Of a DNA stretch of 64,000 nt, positions 44,283 through 53,689 are shown one piece after another. Location: contig QNQO01000674.1 in assembly GCA_003290165.1 (NCBI GenBank), forward strand, positions 543,533 through 607,532, read 5' to 3'. The DNA comes from Berberis thunbergii. Its lineage: Eukaryota; Streptophyta; Magnoliopsida; Ranunculales; Berberidaceae. A program made the translations under genes and the position numbers. The notes under the pieces are model-generated. The model was not told where the DNA came from and made no database searches. It was given only the letters and a program-made list of their open reading frames with translations. How positions within the stretch are numbered: position 1 is the first letter of the stretch; each line of letters begins with the position of its first letter.

Positions 44283-44740
44283 TGGCAGTAATAACTTCCG
44301 GTCCAACTAAGCCTATTCCACGAATAGTGGGTAAAAACGAGTCGAAAGTCTAGTTAGAGCTCTAGAAGCTCGACTCAGATGACTCACGCGAACTATTGTT
44401 TGATCATTTACAATGGTGCACATGCTGGGACCACAGTCTGACTAATTCACTTATAATAGCAACAACAACAACAACTGCTGGTTTAACATTTAGCCAAGTT
44501 GCCAGACAAATGTGAATTACACTCTTCAATCTCTAAAAGGATTCTAACTAGAATTGCACGAACTAGCAACCAAAACTCTTACCAACAAATTGGTTGTAAA
44601 GCTTCCTAGCCTAGATGAGCCTCTCATCTGACAATTAAGTTGAAATATGACAAAGTAGGTAAAAGCTAGTAGAAAAGCAAAGGATAAACGAACATGTACA
44701 GAATACTATTTATTTGGTGGGCCAAAAAGAAAATACAAAG
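44283..44740. other. Tat element 1 spacer between repeats and antisense ORF
   Basis: No coding motif recognised. The beginning still carries degenerate words of the 180-bp repeats (TAACTTCCGGTCCAACTAAG, CTCGACTCAGATGACTCACG). Confidence 0.4.
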
Positions 44741-44749
44741 GTCACTCCT

Positions 44750-47700
44750 CATCAAGAGGAACCAGACTTAGCAGGAGACACATTTGTACGTGTTGCCTCT
44801 CGATCACCCTCATCAGGGTCACCTTCTTCTTCGAATGGATCAGAGGCCACTCCAAACTCTGTGTATGCAATCTCTTTATAATAGAAAAGATCTTAGTTGG
44901 GATGCTCTTCATTCATCAGATGCAACAGCTCCAGCCTTCCATGCACGACTCAACTGAACTCAAACGTGTACTGGGCCTTAAGAAGTTTTTCTCCGTGCAC
45001 CCTTGATTCAGCAATCACCTGCTCCAGCCGCTCCAACTTACCTGATAGCATGTCAGTATTGGATTGCTCGGCACCCAGCTCATCATTAACAGTACTTAGC
45101 TCATTTTGTGCCAGAAAGAGTTGTTCTTCAGTGACCGCACACTCTTGGCATTAAAATCAACATCAACTTCCAACTGATGACATTGGACAATCCATTCGGA
45201 CTTTTTCTTGACCCTCTCAGCGTGTAGAGCTTGCAGTTAATTCCACAATCTAGTAGACAAGTTGCAAGTCATGACAGACAAGGTTCAATTCATTCTCGAA
45301 TTGATCCCTCGCAGATACTGCCCCCACCAGATCGAACTCAAGCTTTTCCAAGCAAGCCCACTGAGCCTTCGACCTTGTGCATTAAGACTCTACTCTAGTA
45401 CCTGAGTAAGCTTCAAGCAGCTTCCTCAACTACTCAATCTCGTAGAGAGCATCAGAGTATGACTTCTGCAGGTTTGTAAAAACTCGCTCCATAGTATACA
45501 CTCTCTCACAAGCGACCTCAACTTCAATTCCAGTTGCGACCACTTGATTCGGGTATGACATCCTCAGCACGAGATGTTTCTGCCCTTTATCCATAATCTC
45601 TCCCAGCGTCTTTCCCATTGGCTCTGGAGCACAATTTGCTAGCCAGTTATTTCATCTACTAATATGCTTCCTCGAAGCGTAAGAAATGTCAACCACCTGA
45701 TGCAAAAGCTTGGTTGTTCATCCTTATTACGTTTTGAGCAAACAGACTGATCTGTGCATTTAAATAAAGACCATTCAGAACCGAAATCATCCGAACACCG
45801 CCCTTGAGTATATTCCCTGCATCAGGACCCTCATCCACAACTTTCCCTTTGCACGCAATAATCAGCTCTCTTTCACCCTCAAATTAAGCATTAGTTGACA
45901 GGGAAGAGGGAAGCGAGTTATTCCTTGAACTCATCGTCAATTCAATGTGGGGACGAGAATGAGATGGAGGATAGTTCGGGCGTCACGGAGGAAACCCTTC
46001 ACCATGAGGTCGACGATTAGACAACTCTTCAACAGGTTCATGATCCAGAAGAGGGCAGAGCTCAAAATTTTCTATTAAAAATGGACGACCAGACAAAGCT
46101 GCCACGCCCGCCTTCAGCAACATTTTGTTCATAACATGTGCATGCTTTGTACTCAGTTTGGTTACATCCTCCATGCCAGTGTTCTAAAAAGTGTTAGGCG
46201 GTGGGCGGGCGGTGAGCAGGTGCCTAGCGCCTCGGGGCCTAGGTGGGCTTAGGTTTTGTATTATAACTGTAATAATTTACAAAAGTTAAGCATAATACCT
46301 TCTCAATTACATCCAGTTTAATGCCAAGATACATATGCAAAATTTAAAAACATGAAAAATTAACAATTATGAACAAAATTTATTAAAACTCAAACGACTG
46401 AAGTTGGTCATGATGAGTACTTTATATAAAGTTGAATTTGTGGACAAATATCCAAACCTACTCTTTTATTTTTCTTCAACTTGCATGAATAACGCTAATC
46501 ATGTTTGATAAAATCTACATTACTAAAATTGCTACCGACAGATCTTTTGAGAATTCCATTAAGTAATCATCATTTGCTACATTTAGACATATACTGAATA
46601 AAAAAACAATTAAATTGTTTATTTCCAAAAAAGAGGAAAGAAAAATAAAATAAGAATACAATCAACTTTATTAAATAAAAAAACTCGGCCAGACCCCGCC
46701 TAGACCGCTCAGAACCCGCCCAACCATTAATTTGGGTGTTTTTCTAATGCCTAGGCCGATTTTTAGACCACTACTCCACGCCCACCATTTGGAGATACCC
46801 CCTTTCCAAGTCAGGAAGGGAAATAGGGGCCTTGGCCTAAGCATCACGCCCCTCAGAAACAACAATTTTCGCCTTTGCGAACGAACCTGACGCTTGCCTA
46901 ACAACATCACGTCTCTTGGATGAAGCCAAGCGCCTGCAGACAAGTCTAGACAAAACACGTGGCCTCTTCAGACGCACTTGAGAAGGAAACACCTAATCTA
47001 TTTTTGCCCTCTTTGAAGGGCTTGGAACCTTAATTTTGGGAGGTTGCTTCTTCTTCGAAGCTGACACACTTTCAGGCTTTTGCTTCAAAATTCTAAAAAA
47101 TAGTGGGAGTCTCATGCCAATGAGCTCACAGTCCGCTGCACTTGACATTAGAAGACAAAATGACATCCTCTATCCGCAGATTAGGCAAATCCCGAAACGC
47201 ATCCAGAGTTGCTTTATCCTCAGCAGAAAGTGGTGAAGTTGGGAAATTCCCTATGAAAAGCGCAAAGGTCAATCTGATATGCAGTTAACACAAACAGTAC
47301 CAGAAAAAGAGTTGAACTTACTCATTTGTCCGAATTTCTACTCAACCAGACGACCAAGAAGCTCAAAATACATCGAGTCCTCAGGAGCCATAAAGCAGAA
47401 CTTCTGTGATGGTCTAAAAATACTCAGACACCAACATCCTTAGCCCTAATCAAAATGACAATCACAATCTTATACCCGTTCAACACCAGTTGTGCGGGTG
47501 CAATGCCGAGGTACGCTAGGAACTCCCAAATCTCATTGATAACAAGAAAACATATACCCAATTGAAGCATACTTTGATGAAAACAGATAAACCCCTCAGG
47601 AGGGGACAATGGCGTCAGATCGGAAACCAGAGTGAAAAGCACCAAATCATCAGGAATTTCGTATGTTGTACAAATGACTTCCAGATCCGATTCGGAGAGC

Positions 47701-47768
47701 AACCTCTCCTCAAAGAACTTGCGGCCCCTAATGAACAGTTCATCGGAAAGTTGATTTCGGACTGCCAT
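44750..47768 (-). pseudogene. Tat element 1 antisense ORF (gypsy-type putative transposase PF04195-like, coiled coil)
   Basis: The start is probably MAVRNQLSDELFIRGRKFFE at 47768. A domain follows at about 47700-47450 with YEIPDDLVLF, PLSPPEGFICFHQSMLQLG and LAYLGIAPAQLVLNGYKIV. This resembles the plant 'putative gypsy type transposon' domain (entry with G.C.YE..L..G.R.PL...L...LG..P.QL..N.WR). Downstream on the minus strand are coiled-coil stretches (45430-45618, then ENELNLVCHDLQLV and SGKLERLEQVIAESRVHGEK near 45050). The end is acidic (SDPFEEEGDPDEGDREATR near 44800). Split by the hAT MITE at 46177-46773 and broken by stops. Antisense ORFs between pol and 3' LTR are known in Tat-lineage elements. 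Confidence 0.65.
46177..46773 (-). mobile_element. hAT-type MITE, family A copy 2 (inverted)
   Basis: Starts CAGTGTTCTAAAAAGTGTTA and ends GATTTTTAGACCACTA. It is flanked by CTCCATGC (46169-46176) and CTCCACGC (46774-46781), 7 of 8 bases. Internally it matches the reverse complement of 38618-39219 (for example AAAAACATGAAAAATTAACA against TGTTAATTTTTCATGTTTTT), so the two copies face each other 7 kb apart inside the same gypsy element. Confidence 0.85.
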
Positions 47769-48009
47769 GAAAACTAGTACAAGCTTTCGAATATGGAAAA
47801 TGAGCAAAGTAAAAAGCACAGAATGTAGTACGACAAAGCAGAGTATCTGAGATCGCAAGAGTAAAGAAGCCAAACTCCACAGAGAGGATATCTCCATAGA
47901 AAACAAAACTCCCCATTTCTTTCTTTCGAGTAGATGCACGCCCAATTGATGAAACTTGCCACTCGAGGAAACAACTCAGACTCAACCATCGCTCATATCC
48001 AACATCATC

Positions 48010-48125
48010 ACCCCCATGTCCGACAACCTCACTCTCATGTCCAACAGTCTCACCCTCATGTCTAACACCCTCACCTTGATGTCCAACACCCTCATGTTCA
48101 TGTTCATGTTCATGTTCAACGCCCT
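48010..48125 (-). repeat. 21-bp coding-like tandem repeat and CATGTT hexamers
   Basis: CATGTCCGACAACCTCACTCT, CATGTCCAACAGTCTCACC and related units repeat about four times at 48017-48095. (CATGTT)n follows at 48091-48120. On the minus strand they would encode heptads such as VGHESEV and VRHEGET. They lie next to the possible PMD first exon, so they may be its disordered N-terminal repeat. Confidence 0.6.
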
Positions 48126-48214
48126 CTGCTTGAGATTGTGATCCGGCTCAACTTTGCGATAGGATTGGGAGTTTCACCGTTGCTTCTACGTTTATCAAAT
48201 TACTCCTCATTTCA

Positions 48215-48415
48215 TCATCTCTCATTTTCTTCTTCACTTTTTTTCTCTTTTCTTCCATTCTTTTTTTTCTCTTCCGTATTTTCTTTATGTTTTTCTCCAA
48301 TCTTCTTCCAGTTAGACACCGTCATTGGTTGTCTATCAACTTTATCAGCTTGATCATCACCACCACCAACAAATGAAGACACAACGTCTTTGGTCGTGTT
48401 TGACATACTACACAA
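48215..48415 (-). CDS. Possible displaced N-terminal exon of the MULE PMD gene
   Basis: The minus-strand frame reads MCSMSNTTKDVVSSFVGGGD followed by a highly charged Lys/Glu stretch (KHKENTEEKKKNGRKEKKSE). It is at the right position, about 700 bp inside the right MULE terminus, to be the start of the PMD gene whose body is at 35290-37062, with the gypsy element lying between. No conserved domain, so this assignment is inference from position and charge only. Confidence 0.3.
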   Translation of the reverse strand: MCSMSNTTKDVVSSFVGGGDDQADKVDRQPMTVSNWKKIGEKHKENTEEKKKNGRKEKKSEEENER

Positions 48416-48441
48416 TCAAATCAAACTTACACAAACAATTC

Positions 48442-48568
48442 TTGAAAAAATTTAATGCCAATTAGGGTGCTAAATAATCGTTGAAAAAATTTAATGCCAA
48501 TTAGGGTGCTAAATAATCCTTGAAAAAATTTTAATGCCAATGTAGGGTGCTAAATAATCCTTGAAAAA
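48442..48568 (+). repeat. ~40-bp tandem repeat near MULE right end
   Basis: TTGAAAAAATTTAATGCCAA then TTAGGGTGCTAAATAATC occurs at 48442, 48481 and 48520 (third copy with small insertions), with a partial fourth. Private to this end of the MULE as far as I can see. Confidence 0.85.
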
Positions 48569-49039
48569 ATATTCAAATTAATTTACAGTGTTCGGAGTTC
48601 ACTAATAGAATACCTAATCGCACATGACATGGTACTAATTCAATTTAGGGTTTGAGATCGAAATTACCTCTCTACAATGTGGTTTGCCTTCGTTGAATGA
48701 CTCCAAATCGCACACCTAATGCCAAAGCAAATCGCGCACACACAGTTTTTCATAAGCAAATCGCACCAAATTGAGAGAGTGGGGGAGAGAGTAACCTGTT
48801 GAGAGAGTGGGAGGGACGATGAACCCTTTTAGGTTTTAAGTGAGTGAGTCGAATGGAATTGGAAAAAATGGGAGAGCTTGGGGGAGAGAGTGGCGGGGAG
48901 GGAAGAGGTTTAGTGGGAGCCTTCGAAGTTGGGAGGAGAGGGAGGATCGAAGAAGAGGAGAGGAAGTTGGGAGGTTTCTTTTTTTATGGTTTGAAGTTGG
49001 GAGGAAAGAGAGTTTTGCTTATATTAGTGGTGTGGATGA

Positions 49040-49137
49040 GAACATTGGTGTGAGAGAGAAAGTGAATGGTGTGGGAAGGTAAATATCGGTTCGATAGTGT
49101 GAATTAGTGCAAGTTGTGGTGCCAAATAGGCGTTGCC
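49040..49137 (-). repeat. MULE right terminal inverted repeat
   Basis: Reversed, it reads GGCAACGCCTATTTGGCACC ACAACTTGCAC, matching the left terminus at 27803. The 9-bp duplication TTATGAAAA follows at 49138-49146. Inward of it a GGGAGG/GAGAGA-rich leader-like tract (48780-49030) would be the promoter side of the minus-strand gene. Confidence 0.75.
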
Positions 49138-50177
49138 TTATGAAAATGGCCTAAAGTTGTCTAGTGTATCAAACTTATCAAGGCAACTAGGGCTATTAAA
49201 TACTATATTTCCCAGTCCAATGGTTGGTTTAACAAAATTTTACATTTCGGGTTCCTAGCAAACTATTTTAACTCGTTTGAGTTTCACTCGAGCTGAAATT
49301 TTTAGAAAAATTATGCATTACCAATGGAAACAACGTATCAAAATTTTAGACCATTTCGACACTGTTCTTCAAGATACCTATTTAGCTTATTGCTATTAAA
49401 TATCCTAATAAATGGTCTTTATGAGTGTTTAAGGTCTTGGTCAATGGGCGCTAACCGGCCTATCAAACAGATTGTGTTGCGCCCAAGGTTGGCCTTCGCT
49501 CGCTTCGTGATATTTACAAAGAAATTCCCTTTATTCCACTTAGTGCATATCTCAGGGCACATAGGTTGAAATGAGCTTAAACTTTGACACATTGTTTCGA
49601 ATTCTAGTATGTAATTTTCCTCGAAATTTTAGCTCAAACGAAACAATGGAAGGTTGTCAAATTAAAAACTTGTTTTGCACATTGCAAAGCTTGTGCACTT
49701 TCAAGAACTTAAATTGAAAAAATTAATATGCTATCTTGCGAGTGCATACCCGTGAAAATGAGGGACTTAAGGTCTTTTTTTGTTCAAATATATGCTTAAA
49801 GAATCCTCCCAAACCACAGTAGTACGAGTAGCTTAGAGGGACATCCATCTCATTAAGAAACAAACCATCAAAGTAATATTTTGTTTTTTTTTGTTTCTTA
49901 CTTTATTCTGTGGAGTATGACACAATCTAAAAATAATGGAAGCCATAAGCAAAATCTTTGATGAGCAAAGCTAAATTGGTTTCGAAAATAAGCTTTTTGT
50001 ATAATTAGATTCATTCACCATTTTTTTTTTCAATTTTTAGTTGATCAAATAAGCAAGAACATGAGGTGTTAATCCTAAGTTATTTTTTTAATACAAAATA
50101 GAAACTCATTCAATAAAAATAAAAATAAAAATAAAAAAAGCTTTGGAAAGTTAATAACAGAACACAAATCTGCCAAT
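49138..50177. other. Right half of the duplicated segment, then intergenic DNA
   Basis: 49138-49250 continues the duplicated segment (AATGGCCTAAAGTTGTCTAG, CAATGGTTGGTTTAACAAAA) found uninterrupted at 26055-26160. The rest to 50177 is AT-rich, and the open frame 49324-49569 has no hallmark. A short AAATAAAAATAAAAATAAAAA run lies at 50115-50140. Confidence 0.5.
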
Positions 50178-50306
50178 GGCATGACAGCTCAACGGTTAGA
50201 GCTTGGCGGATGGTACTACTAGGTCATGGGTTTAAACCCAGCTTGCGGCATATTTAGTGAGTTCTAAAATCCTATAAAACCATGCTTGTCTTTAAAAAAA
50301 AAAAAT
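50178..50306 (+). mobile_element. tRNA-derived SINE
   Basis: GGCATGACAGCTCAACGGTTAGAGC (50178-50202) has the pol III A-box/D-arm form (CAGCTCAACGGTTAGAGC) of a tRNA. GGGTTTAAACCC at 50228-50239 is a B box/T-arm (GGTTTAAACC). A non-tRNA tail ends in a run of ~12 A at about 50295-50306. AAATCT before the element (50167-50172) and after the poly(A) (about 50305-50310) may be a short target duplication. About 130 bp, a normal size for plant SINEs. Confidence 0.75.
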
Positions 50307-50319
50307 CTAAGAATATGGC

Positions 50320-50535
50320 TACTACTGCCTCCTGTAATATTACTCTGAAATAAACAAGTCCCCAAATTGTCTACCAGAATTGCTTTCTTGTTGAAAATCA
50401 AATCGTTTCTGGCTCTCCATATACAACTCAATACTGTTGCACATCTGACAAAAATGGAGCATCTCCTTCTCTGTCTGTATTACCTATGAATTCCATTGCA
50501 TTTTGCTCAATCAAATTTTTTTTCATCATTATTTA
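50320..50535 (-). pseudogene. LINE C-terminal remnant
   Basis: The minus strand reads ATVLSCIWRARNDLIFNKKA and ILVDNLGTCLF, matching the W.ARN...F segment that follows the zf-RVT zinc motif of plant LINE proteins. Only this ~70-codon piece is seen. It lies between the SINE and the inverted-repeat structure. Confidence 0.45.
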
Positions 50536-50599
50536 GAGACCAGACTTGGTGGCCACTGCACCACTAAGGTGGTGTAATGTAGTGCCTATGAATGATTCT

Positions 50600-51209
50600 A
50601 ACTGGCCTGGGTCGAGCGCCTGGGTGGCCGCTTGGGAGGGTGTCTCGCACGTGCCTGACCGAAGTTTAAAAAAAAAAATGAAATCAAAAATTTTGGTTTT
50701 TCACCTTCATTTTGGCTCCAAACAGACTCCAGACTTCTCCTCCTCCTCACTATTCCAAACAGAACAAAGGGTTTTCTTCTCTTCTCAGCATTCGAAGCAC
50801 TCAACCACACCAAACACGGTTTTTGGTTTTCGTTGAGAATTCAAGAAAATAAAACAAAGGGTTTTCTTCTCTTCTCTAAATAAACAAACCCTTTTGATGA
50901 TCTCGAGGTAGGTCATCGTCTCTCCATCATTTGCTCTTCTGTATGTAATTAGGGTTTGTGTGAAAGCCCATGTCCTGAAACCCCTTTTCCTTCATCGATT
51001 TGTGCTTTTTGGGATGGAAAAATCAATGGGGTTTCTTGTTTTTGTCATTTTTTTCGTTTGGGGTTTCTTTGATTCCTGTGGAGTTGGCGGGATTTGTTGT
51101 GGAGAAGAACAGCTTGACTGTAACATCTCTAGATAGTATTAAGGGTGACCATGATAGCTCTATTGGCAACTTTGGAATCCCTCAATATGGAGGAAGTATG
51201 GCTGGCATT
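50600..51209 (+). repeat. Left arm of gene-bearing inverted repeat
   Basis: From about TTCTAACTGGCCTGGGTCG to AGTATGGCTGGCA. The reverse complement of the region 53690-54300 follows it closely: GTGTCTCGCACGTGCC, GGTTTTTCACCTTCATTTTG, CAGCATTCGAAGCACTCAAC, ACACGGTTTTTGGTTTTCGT, AGGTAGGTCATCGTCTCTCC, and the vacuolar-sorting-receptor start. Small differences only, so the arms separated recently or convert each other. Confidence 0.85.
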
Positions 51210-51321
51210 GTTGTGTATCCAAAGGAGAACCAAAGTGGTTGTAAGGATTTCATTGACTTTAGGGTCTCGTTCAAGAAGAAAGCTGGGGGTCTCCCTGTTT
51301 TCGTTTTGGTGGATTGTGGAG
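51014..51321 (+). pseudogene. Vacuolar sorting receptor first-exon fragment (left arm)
   Basis: The ATG at 51014 starts a signal-peptide-like segment ([19 protein letters not shown]). After a one-base frame slip the mature start [20 protein letters not shown], then [20 protein letters not shown] and GGLPVFVLVDCGG, matches plant VSR/BP80 receptors (usual [12 protein letters not shown]...IGNFGVPQYGG). It ends at a GT donor (51322), as at the end of a natural first exon in the protease-associated domain. Real VSRs (~620 residues) sort cargo to the vacuole. No further exons follow, so it is a captured fragment. Confidence 0.85.
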
Positions 51322-51980
51322 GTAAAACATTTATCTTTAGATTTTTATTAATTTGTTGTGTTTGGAAATATGGGTTTCAAGTTTATTTGTTGTTAGGAGA
51401 AATGTGTTTCTTTAATTGTTGATTATAAGAATTATAGCTTATTTAGTTTAATTTGGTATAATTTCTTTCTGCTGCATGGTTTCTGGTTATGAATTTGCAA
51501 TAGAATTAGTCTGCACTGTGTTGATTGAGTTCATTTTTATTATAGTGAAATCTGTAGATTTTCATAAAGAGGCTTTGCTGTAATCATTTTCAGTACTCAA
51601 ATCGCAAAAAGTGGTTTCGTTATAGTCAAATGGGAATTACCGAATTAGTACTATTTAGGTGTTCATGATCTCCCTAGACATTGGTTATTCCTATCAGTTG
51701 CAGTTAAACTATAAGAATTGTTAAAAACATTGGTTTATCCATTCGGTATGAAAGACACAATTTAATCATTTAAAATAAGCAGCACAGAATTTATGTTATC
51801 TCTTTCTTAGTAAATACTTGTAAAAGATCTAGCAGTTATTTACTTGTAAAAGCTCTGTTGGTTATCTCTTTCTTAGTATCTCTTGGTAGGTTATAGTTTT
51901 TTCAGGGGTTGTTTGATTTTGCTAGTTACAAATCAATAGCTAATCTTATAAGTCAACAGGGCTAGACATGAAGGAAATTG
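51322..51980. other. VSR intron-derived or spacer sequence
   Basis: AT-rich, begins with GTAAAACATTT directly after the VSR exon, as an intron would. No second VSR exon recognised. Confidence 0.4.
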
Positions 51981-51984
51981 GATG

Positions 51985-52112
51985 AAATGTTGCTTTGTCA
52001 AATGGTGAAGGATGCAAATGCTGCTCTATCAGATGGTGAAGAATGCAAATGTTGCTCTGTCAAATGGTGAAGGATGCAAATGTTGCTGTGTCAGATGGTG
52101 AAGAATGCAAAT
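51985..52112 (+). repeat. ~32-bp tandem repeats
   Basis: TTGCTTTGTCAAATGGTGAAG then GATGCAAATG recurs about four times with small changes (CTGCTCTATCAGATGGTGAAG, TTGCTCTGTCAAATGGTGAAG, TTGCTGTGTCAGATGGTGAAG). Confidence 0.85.
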
Positions 52113-52490
52113 GCTAAGGTGGTTGTAGAATGTTCTGTCAGATGAGGAATTAGAAGGGTTTTCAGTATTTTCTGTTAGTATATTCTGTTAGTGGTTAGAA
52201 GATCTGTTAGTGATTAGAAGAGTGCTTTGTTAGAATGCAAATGCTCTGTTAGTTGTTTTGCAAAAGGCCTCTGTGAGGTATTAGTATAAATAGGAGATTG
52301 GCAATAACATTGTATTCATTGATGATATCAGACATTGTACAATTGAGCAAATGCTCATTAGGAGATTAAGGCATCTCGAACAGCCTACATCATTAAGTTC
52401 ATAATACATTGTAGTTCACTCTTTTGAGTTGAATCTTGTAATATCAATTTCAGCATTGTCAATACAATTTCTGTTCCAGCAATTGATTAT
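52113..52490 (+). repeat. Possible solo LTR
   Basis: Contains TGTTAGT repeats, a TATA box AGTATAAATAGGAG (52283-52296) and a run ending TTTCTGTTCCAGCA near 52489, reminiscent of a short copia LTR. No primer-binding site, second LTR or target duplication was found, so this is tentative. Confidence 0.3.
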
Positions 52491-53340
52491 TGAAATCTTC
52501 AAGTCTTCCATCTATTCCTCTCTTGGCTTCTGTTATAAATTCTGCTTGAATTGCTTCCAGTTTGCAGAGATCTATAAACACTTCTACAGAGATCAATAAA
52601 CAAGGTCAAATCATAACAGGTGCACATTTTAACTGATGCTTGATTGTTACATATATGTTCTCCACTTCCATTTTGATTACTTGTCAGACTTTTCAATTGG
52701 TAGAATAACAAGAAAAAATAGTTGCAGGAAGTGCTGTAACAATGGGGTGAATGTTCCCTGGAAGACATTCCAAATAAATATGTAGCTTTTAAGTAAGACT
52801 GGTGTGGATCTTGTTATGAAATAAAGAAACAATACGACAGTTTACAAATAGGTAACTATGTTATATCACATCTATTCTTCTCCGAATTTATACAAATAGA
52901 CATCCAAAGTCATTGAGTGTAACCTGGAAATTTTCACTCACAGAACAAGGCACAACTTTAGGTGCGGAAATCTCTGTAGTACAAACTCTCACATGTTTCT
53001 CGCGTCATACCCTTTTTAGAAACCAAATCTCGGGGACTAAATCATTTCACGAATACCATTCTGGATCCATGAAAGTCAATTCTTGGCATTCGAACAGTCT
53101 GTATCTCTCTTCAGTGAGCTCAGCTGCAACCTGAACCAGTGATAATATTCTGAAACAGTATACTGTTTACACTAGATACCGGACAACTTTTCTTAGTAGC
53201 TCATTTCTATGAGAATCCCTGATGATACCAGTTTCATATGAAATTACAAATCCGATGGACGAAGAGCATGGTTATCTTGAAGAAGTGTGGCTTCATAAAA
53301 ATGAATTACTCGAGTTACAAAAATCATAACAGAGATTCAT
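52491..53340. other. Spacer of the inverted-repeat structure
   Basis: No gene recognised with confidence. On the minus strand at about 53055-53140 a coding-looking stretch VAAELTEERYRLFECQELTF follows a CAG acceptor, suggesting another captured exon of unknown family. Confidence 0.35.
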
Positions 53341-53369
53341 CTCAATCACTCACTTCTCTGCAGTAAACT

Positions 53370-53612
53370 CCTTTCCAACTTGACTGAACACTGATTTAAT
53401 ACACGAACAAATATGAATCATAATGCTGGCCCTTGATGTAATAAAAGTTTGCCAATCTCCGAATGCACTTGAATGCCATTTTCTTATAGAAATAGATGGT
53501 AGGTTTATTGTAAGTAATAACATGCAAATAAACTGCTCGGCAGAAAGGAAGAGTTGATACATATTTGATGACCTCTCGAATAAGTTGAGAGGCTGCAAAT
53601 GCAAACAAATAT
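53370..53612 (-). pseudogene. Captured MCC1/NAA60-like N-acetyltransferase fragment
   Basis: The minus strand reads AASQLIREVIKYVSTLPFCR, AVYLHVITYNKPTIYFYKKM and AFKCIRRLANFYYIKGQHYD SYLFVY. This follows the C-terminal half of plant GNAT acetyltransferases of the MCC1 (NAA60-like histone/Nt-acetyltransferase) family (AVYLHVI.YN.PAI..YKKM.FKC.RRL..FY.I.GQHYDSYLFVY). The GNAT acetyl-CoA-binding Q/R-x-x-G-x-A/G segment that should precede it is not present. A stop is introduced just after SYLFVY. It lies between the two VSR arms. Confidence 0.75.
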
Positions 53613-53689
53613 TTTTGGAATCATTTAGATGTATAAACAAAAGAATCTGGGGAGGGAGGGAGGATAAAAATGCATACCCAGGCGCTCGA

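Larger units (their letters stand above)
37118..47990 (+). mobile_element. Ty3/gypsy Tat-type element 1: gag-protease only, pol deleted, with antisense ORF
   Basis: Contains a 5' LTR, gag (split by a hAT MITE) and protease. Then, without any recognisable reverse transcriptase, RNase H or integrase, come a 180-bp tandem-repeat region (42150-43030) and a minus-strand ORF region (44750-47945). Comparison with element 2 at 56309 shows the same order but with pol present, so pol was lost here. The matching 3' LTR was not found; the right boundary near 47990 is a guess from where the MULE-type sequence resumes. Three hAT elements are nested inside (38618, 43045, 46177). Confidence 0.75.
27803..49137. 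mobile_element. Mutator-like element (MULE) with OTU-transposase and PMD genes, multiply nested
   Basis: Left terminus GGCATGCCTATGTGGCACAA and right terminus, reversed, GGCAACGCCTATTTGGCACC continue as imperfect TIRs. They are flanked by TTATGCAAA (27794-27802) and TTATGAAAA (49138-49146), a 9-bp target duplication with one mismatch, as expected for Mutator. Between them lie a plus-strand MuDR-type transposase with an OTU-like protease domain (28122-32590) and a minus-strand PMD gene (about 35290-37060, possibly starting near 48400). The original element was probably ~8 kb. The excess is later insertions: Tat LTR at 28301, hAT at 31433, MITE at 34403 and a Tat element from 37118. Confidence 0.85.

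Noticed and set aside
48780..49080. Gly/Arg/Glu-rich ORFs on the plus strand
   Set aside because: Purine-rich GGGAGAG tract of the MULE right end read in frame; no conserved domain.
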